A DNA stretch of 64,000 bases from Chitinophaga sp. Cy-1792 (GTDB lineage Bacteria > Bacteroidota > Bacteroidia > Chitinophagales > Chitinophagaceae), in assembly GCF_011752935.1 (NCBI RefSeq), contig NZ_VWWO01000001.1, positions 3,224,001 through 3,288,000 on the forward strand, in the 5' to 3' direction. Position 1 is the stretch's first letter, and the number at the start of each line of letters is the position of its first letter. Positions 60,044-64,000 of the stretch are shown here, piece after piece. Both the position numbers and the translations under genes were made by a program. The notes under the pieces are model-generated. The model saw only the letters and a program-made list of their open reading frames with translations, was not told where the DNA came from and ran no database searches.

Positions 60044-61732
60044 ATGAAAAAACTGAATCGGATTATATTATGTGCCCTGCTTTGTTCACCGGTGATTTCC
60101 TGTAAACGTGATTTTCTCGACGAAAAGGCGCAGTCATTTTTAAGTACCAGCAATGCTTTTAAGACAGCGGAAGACTTCAATGCATCTATTAATAACCTGT
60201 ATGCGCTGGTAAGAACAGAATTTTATTCTTCCAGCGACTGGCAGCCGATGCATTACCTGTACAGAACAGATCTGGCTGTGGAAGTATCTGTAGGTAGTAA
60301 TCCTAACCTTGCGTCGGATTTCGGTCCCAGCGGCGGATTACCTAATAACCACTGGAACCAGATCTATAAAATTGTAGCGGAGGCTAACACCGTCATCAGT
60401 CGTATTCCTGCTTCCAGTCTTTCTACTGCCGACAGGGCATCGTTTGAGGCGAAGGCGCGTTTTTTCAGGGCGCTGGGGTATAGAACACTGGCATATCTTT
60501 TCGGCGGTGTACCGTTGGAGCTTCATGAAGTGGTGACGGAAAAGATCAATTACACCCGTGCCACCAAAGCAGAAGTGCTGGACCAGTGTATTACCGATCT
60601 GAAATTTGCAGCGGATAAATTACCTGGCATTGCAGCGGTAAAAGATGGCGAGATATCGAATCTCGTGGCACAGCATCTGCTGTCGGAGGTGTATCTGGCC
60701 GCAGGCCAATACCAGAACGCGGTAACAGCAGCTTCTGTGGTGATCAGTGACCCGTCGATGGCACTCATGAAAAACCGTTTCGGATCGCATAGTACTGTAA
60801 CCCCTGGAGATGTGTACTGGGACTTGTTCCAGACAAAAAACCAGAACCGTAAATCGGCAGGTAATACAGAAGCCCTTTGGGTAATACAATTTGAAACAGA
60901 TGTATTAGGTGGTGGTGCTGTATCTACTGCTCCGGCAGGCAGCTACCAGCTGGAGCGTGTGCATGTACCGTTGTACCGCGACATGAAAGTAAACGGCATC
61001 GGGCTGTTTCTCTGGCCTATCGGCGATTATACCGGAGGCAGGGGCGTAGGATTTATGCAGCCTTCCAAGCATTATGAGAATGATATCTGGCAGAGTGATT
61101 ATGCCAATGACATCCGCAATGCCAACAATAACTTTGTACGGGAAGTGGTGGCTACTAATCCACTCAGTCCATATTACGGTCAGAAAATTTCTACCAACAA
61201 CCCGCCGCCGGGCGCTGGTATTACGTTCCCTTCGAGGGTATTTTATCCTTACCAGTCGAAGGCAACCACCGTATTTGACCATCCGTCAGGGCTATACGTA
61301 AATCCTGGTTCTACTGACCCGGTTAAAAAGTATGAACTGAAATCTTCTGCTGGTGGTACTTACACCGATCAGTACTTTTTCCGTCTGGCAGAAACTTATT
61401 TGTTGAGAGCGGAAGGCTACCTCGGGCTGGGTAATACCGGTGCTGCTGCCACAGATATCAACATGGTAAGAGCGAGGTCTAATGCTTCGCCGGTGCAGGC
61501 AGGAGCGGTAAACATTGACTATATACTGGATGAGCGTCTGAGAGAGTTTGGGGTGGAAGAGAAGCGTATGCTGACGCTGATGCGACTGGGTTTACTGTAT
61601 GACCGTGTAACACGGTTCAACTCATTTTATGCCGGCAATATGGAAAAGCGTTTCAACCTCTGGGCTATCCCGCAGGGAGAAATAGAACGTAACAGGGGAG
61701 CAGTGCTGACACAGAATGATGGCTATAAATAA
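60044..61732 (+). CDS. RagB/SusD family nutrient-binding lipoprotein (glycan type)
   Basis: A 562-residue surface lipoprotein with signal peptide MKKLNRIILCALLCSPVISC. SusD features include ARFFRALGYRTLAYLFGGVP near residue 145 and the C-terminal RLGLLYDRVTRFN and NLWAIPQGEIERN blocks. It would bind the glycan at the cell surface for the SusC partner encoded just upstream. The GH2 gene follows 15 bases later, in the same operon. Confidence 0.94.
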   Translation: MKKLNRIILCALLCSPVISCKRDFLDEKAQSFLSTSNAFKTAEDFNASINNLYALVRTEFYSSSDWQPMHYLYRTDLAVEVSVGSNPNLASDFGPSGGLPNNHWNQIYKIVAEANTVISRIPASSLSTADRASFEAKARFFRALGYRTLAYLFGGVPLELHEVVTEKINYTRATKAEVLDQCITDLKFAADKLPGIAAVKDGEISNLVAQHLLSEVYLAAGQYQNAVTAASVVISDPSMALMKNRFGSHSTVTPGDVYWDLFQTKNQNRKSAGNTEALWVIQFETDVLGGGAVSTAPAGSYQLERVHVPLYRDMKVNGIGLFLWPIGDYTGGRGVGFMQPSKHYENDIWQSDYANDIRNANNNFVREVVATNPLSPYYGQKISTNNPPPGAGITFPSRVFYPYQSKATTVFDHPSGLYVNPGSTDPVKKYELKSSAGGTYTDQYFFRLAETYLLRAEGYLGLGNTGAAATDINMVRARSNASPVQAGAVNIDYILDERLREFGVEEKRMLTLMRLGLLYDRVTRFNSFYAGNMEKRFNLWAIPQGEIERNRGAVLTQNDGYK

Positions 61733-61747
61733 GCCTTTAAAATCTGA

Positions 61748-64000
61748 ATGATGATGAATAACGGAAACCGTATATTTTTCCTGTTTTGCTTTGCCAGTCT
61801 GCTGCCGGTGGCGGCAGTGCTGGCACAGCAGCCCAGGCAACATATAAGTATAAATGAGCACTGGAAGTTTTTCAGGTATGCTTCCAGTCCTGATGCGCTG
61901 GCCTACGATGTAAGGCCTGTTGTTGACGACCGCAAAGATGATGTGGTGGCAGACAGCAGGCCAACAGCCGCTGTGGCAGTAGCTTCCCGGCAGCAGGTGC
62001 TGAAGCACTGGATACTTCCTTCGGGGAATGACTTTATAACGGACCCAATGAAAACCCATCAGCGCCCGGCAGGTAATCCGGGTGCTGATTTTTCGTTTGT
62101 GCAACAACGTTATGACGACAGCAAATGGGAATCTGTAGATCTGCCGCATGACTGGGCCATCAAAGGACCTTTTTACCGGGAAGCCGATGCCATCGTAGGC
62201 GGTGGCATGGGAAGGCTGCCGGTGCAGGGCGTCGCCTGGTACCGCAGGCAGCTGGACATTCCTGCTGCCGACAAGGGCAGGCAGATTTACCTGGATATAG
62301 ACGGGGCGATGTCTTACACCATGGTATGGCTCAATGGCCACCTGGTGGGCGGCTGGCCTTATGGTTATAATAGCTTCCGGCTGGACCTCACGCCGTATAT
62401 CCGTGTGGGTAGTACCAACCAGCTGGCGATACGCCTGGATAATCCTGCTAACTCTGCCCGCTGGTACCCGGGGGCAGGTATTTACAGAAATGTATGGCTG
62501 ACAAAGGTAAACCCCGTGCATGTGGCACAATGGGGGAGTAGTGTCACCACCCGTGATATCTCCACTGCCGCCGCCACAGTAGATATGGCCATTTCGGTAG
62601 ATAATAAAGCCGTTACAGATAAAGCCATACGCGTTGTTTCATCTTTGTATACCAGCGATAATATAAAGGTAGCCACGCTGCCTGTGAAAGAAGCCTTTAT
62701 CAAAGCTGGTGGTACTGCTAAGCTCACCGCCGCTGTAAAGCTGGACCATCCCCGGCTGTGGGGGCCGGCTCCGGGGCAACGCCCTCATTTATATGAAGCC
62801 GTAACGCAGGTATTTGCCGATGGAAAGCTGGTAGATGAATACAAGACTACCTTTGGCATTCGCCAGGTGACTTTCGATCCGGTTAAAGGCTTGGTGGTGA
62901 ATGGCATGCAGGTGCGGATGCAGGGCGTCAACCAGCACCACGATCTGGGCGCTTTGGGTGCAGCGTTTAACGTACGTGCAGCTGAAAGGCAGCTGGAAAT
63001 ATTGCAGGCACTGGGTTGTAATGCCATACGGCTGGCGCATAATCCGCCGGCACCGGAATTGCTGGAGCTGACAGACAAAATGGGTTTCCTGGTGATAGAC
63101 GAAATATTCGATTCCTGGGAAACGAAGAAAACGCCGCTGGACTTTCATCTTATCTTCCCCGACTGGCATGAGCCGGATACCAGGGCTTTTATCAGGAGAG
63201 ATAAAAACCATCCTTCCGTTATAGCCTGGAGTTTCGGGAATGAAGTAGGAGAACAATACACCGAAGAAAAAGGAGCAGCTGTTGCTGCGGCATTATATAA
63301 GATAGTAAAAGAAGAAGACAGTACGCGGCCCGCTACCGCCTCTATGAATTATGCCAAGCCGGACATGCCGTTTCCTACGGTCATGGATATACTGAGTTTG
63401 AACTATCAGGGAGAAGGTATCCGCGATGCCCCGGCCTATCAGGGTTTGAAGGGTATCCGTACTACACCGCTGTATCCGGCATTTCAGCAGAAGTTTCCCA
63501 CCAGGCTGATTTTCAGCAGCGAGACTGCTTCTGCGCTGAGTACCCGGGAAACCTATCTGTTTCCCGTTACAGCAGAGAGCAGTGCACCTGTCAATGAAGG
63601 AGCAGGCGGTAATGGTAAGTTGGCGCAGGTAAGCGCCTATGAGCTTTATACAGCAGCTTTTGGTGCCTCGCCCGACAAAGTATTTGCCTCACAGGACAAG
63701 CATCCGTATGTGGCCGGAGAATTCGTCTGGTCGGGATTTGATTACCTGGGCGAGCCAACGCCCTATTATTCTGCCCGCAGCTCCTATTCCGGCATTATTG
63801 ATCTGGCGGGCCTGCCGAAAGATCGTTTTTATCTGTACCAGTCGCGGTGGCGCCCTGAGCTGCCTATAGCGCATCTGTTACCGCATTGGACATGGCCCGG
63901 ACGTGAAGGACAGGTAACGCCGGTACACCTGTTTACTTCCGGTGATGAAGCTGAACTGTTTGTCAATGGTGTTTCCATGGGCAGAAAAAAGAAGGCAGCC
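61748..64000 (+). CDS. Glycoside hydrolase family 2 (beta-galactosidase-like), 3'-truncated by window edge
   Basis: The frame is open for 751 codons to the window end. Three ATGs in a row begin the gene, followed by a signal peptide (FFLFCFASLLPVAAVLAQ). The GH2 layout is clear: sugar-binding jelly roll (WESVDLPHDWAIKGPF, GVAWYRRQLDIP, SARWYPGAGIYRNVWL), Ig-like domain, TIM barrel with NHHHD-like NQHHDLGALG, the acid/base Glu499 in SFGNEVGEQY and the nucleophile Glu592 in FSSETAS. A later LFVNGVSMGRKKKA belongs to the C-terminal beta domain. The roughly 70 residues between HWKFFRY and FVQQRYDDSKW are longer than usual. As the enzyme of this locus it should degrade a galactose- or related beta-linked glycan in the periplasm. 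Confidence 0.93.
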   Translation, partial: MMMNNGNRIFFLFCFASLLPVAAVLAQQPRQHISINEHWKFFRYASSPDALAYDVRPVVDDRKDDVVADSRPTAAVAVASRQQVLKHWILPSGNDFITDPMKTHQRPAGNPGADFSFVQQRYDDSKWESVDLPHDWAIKGPFYREADAIVGGGMGRLPVQGVAWYRRQLDIPAADKGRQIYLDIDGAMSYTMVWLNGHLVGGWPYGYNSFRLDLTPYIRVGSTNQLAIRLDNPANSARWYPGAGIYRNVWLTKVNPVHVAQWGSSVTTRDISTAAATVDMAISVDNKAVTDKAIRVVSSLYTSDNIKVATLPVKEAFIKAGGTAKLTAAVKLDHPRLWGPAPGQRPHLYEAVTQVFADGKLVDEYKTTFGIRQVTFDPVKGLVVNGMQVRMQGVNQHHDLGALGAAFNVRAAERQLEILQALGCNAIRLAHNPPAPELLELTDKMGFLVIDEIFDSWETKKTPLDFHLIFPDWHEPDTRAFIRRDKNHPSVIAWSFGNEVGEQYTEEKGAAVAAALYKIVKEEDSTRPATASMNYAKPDMPFPTVMDILSLNYQGEGIRDAPAYQGLKGIRTTPLYPAFQQKFPTRLIFSSETASALSTRETYLFPVTAESSAPVNEGAGGNGKLAQVSAYELYTAAFGASPDKVFASQDKHPYVAGEFVWSGFDYLGEPTPYYSARSSYSGIIDLAGLPKDRFYLYQSRWRPELPIAHLLPHWTWPGREGQVTPVHLFTSGDEAELFVNGVSMGRKKKAA

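Noticed and set aside
61622..62530. 302-codon minus-strand open frame over the SusD end and GH2 start
   Set aside because: It overlaps two well-supported genes and shows no recognisable protein features.
1..64000. tRNA, rRNA or integrase genes marking a genomic island
   Set aside because: None was found on reading both strands, so island borders are not claimed.

Overview
The window looks like a chromosomal segment of a Bacteroidota bacterium, most likely family Chitinophagaceae and probably Chitinophaga or a close relative. The grounds are two SusC/SusD pairs, an Oar-like TonB receptor, a FecI/FecR pair feeding a SusC with an STN domain, many lipoproteins with a Cys lipobox, promoters of the Bacteroidota type (TAnnTTTG), few Shine-Dalgarno sequences, and several FkbM methyltransferases. 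No rRNA, tRNA, CRISPR array, transposase or integrase was seen. The assignment rests on gene content only.

Layout. 0-3 kb: the 3' part of a polyprenyl synthetase, then a TetR repressor and a dihydrolipoyl dehydrogenase that share one operator type. 3-12 kb: a minus-strand Oar-like receptor with a lipoprotein partner, a Crp/Fnr-like regulator with a short C-terminus, an S41-like protein, a SASA-type esterase and a small lipoprotein. 12-26.3 kb: a Wzx/Wzy-type exopolysaccharide locus. Eleven minus-strand genes run from an acyltransferase through Wza, Wzc, Wzx, glycosyltransferases, FkbM enzymes, Wzy and a WcaJ-like initiating transferase to a WcaI-like glycosyltransferase. A further fkbM gene faces the end of this operon. 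26.6-31.6 kb: an Ohr peroxidase, a DUF1223 thioredoxin-like protein, a haem/P460 cytochrome, and a LytS/LytTR two-component pair.

31.6-32.9 kb is an AT-rich island with a DUF6934-like gene and three short paralogous genes of 55-59 codons. 33-36.6 kb: a SulP anion transporter behind a structured leader, a small membrane protein, a fatty-acid desaturase and a cold-shock-domain protein. 36.9-46 kb: an ECF sigma factor, FecR anti-sigma, SusC (with STN), SusD and a dipeptidyl-peptidase-IV-like S9 peptidase, which together suggest a regulated peptide-uptake locus. 46-48.5 kb: an EF-hand protein, an MBL-fold hydrolase and a threonine-aldolase-like enzyme.

48.6-53.3 kb is a tight four-gene cassette: a 126-residue unknown, two tandem DUF4132 proteins and a minimal nucleotidyltransferase. 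53.4-55.3 kb holds a eukaryote-type phosphomannomutase-like HAD protein and a DUF1343/NamZ-like protein without a signal peptide. 55.4-64 kb is a polysaccharide utilisation locus: LacI regulator, SusC, SusD and a GH2 glycosidase that runs off the window.

The best candidates for undescribed biology are the DUF4132-nucleotidyltransferase cassette, the DUF6934 island with small paralogs that differ almost only synonymously in their C-terminal half, and the SulP leader, which has a near-leaderless short ORF and mutually exclusive hairpins. Several regulator-binding palindromes are also readable directly in the sequence.
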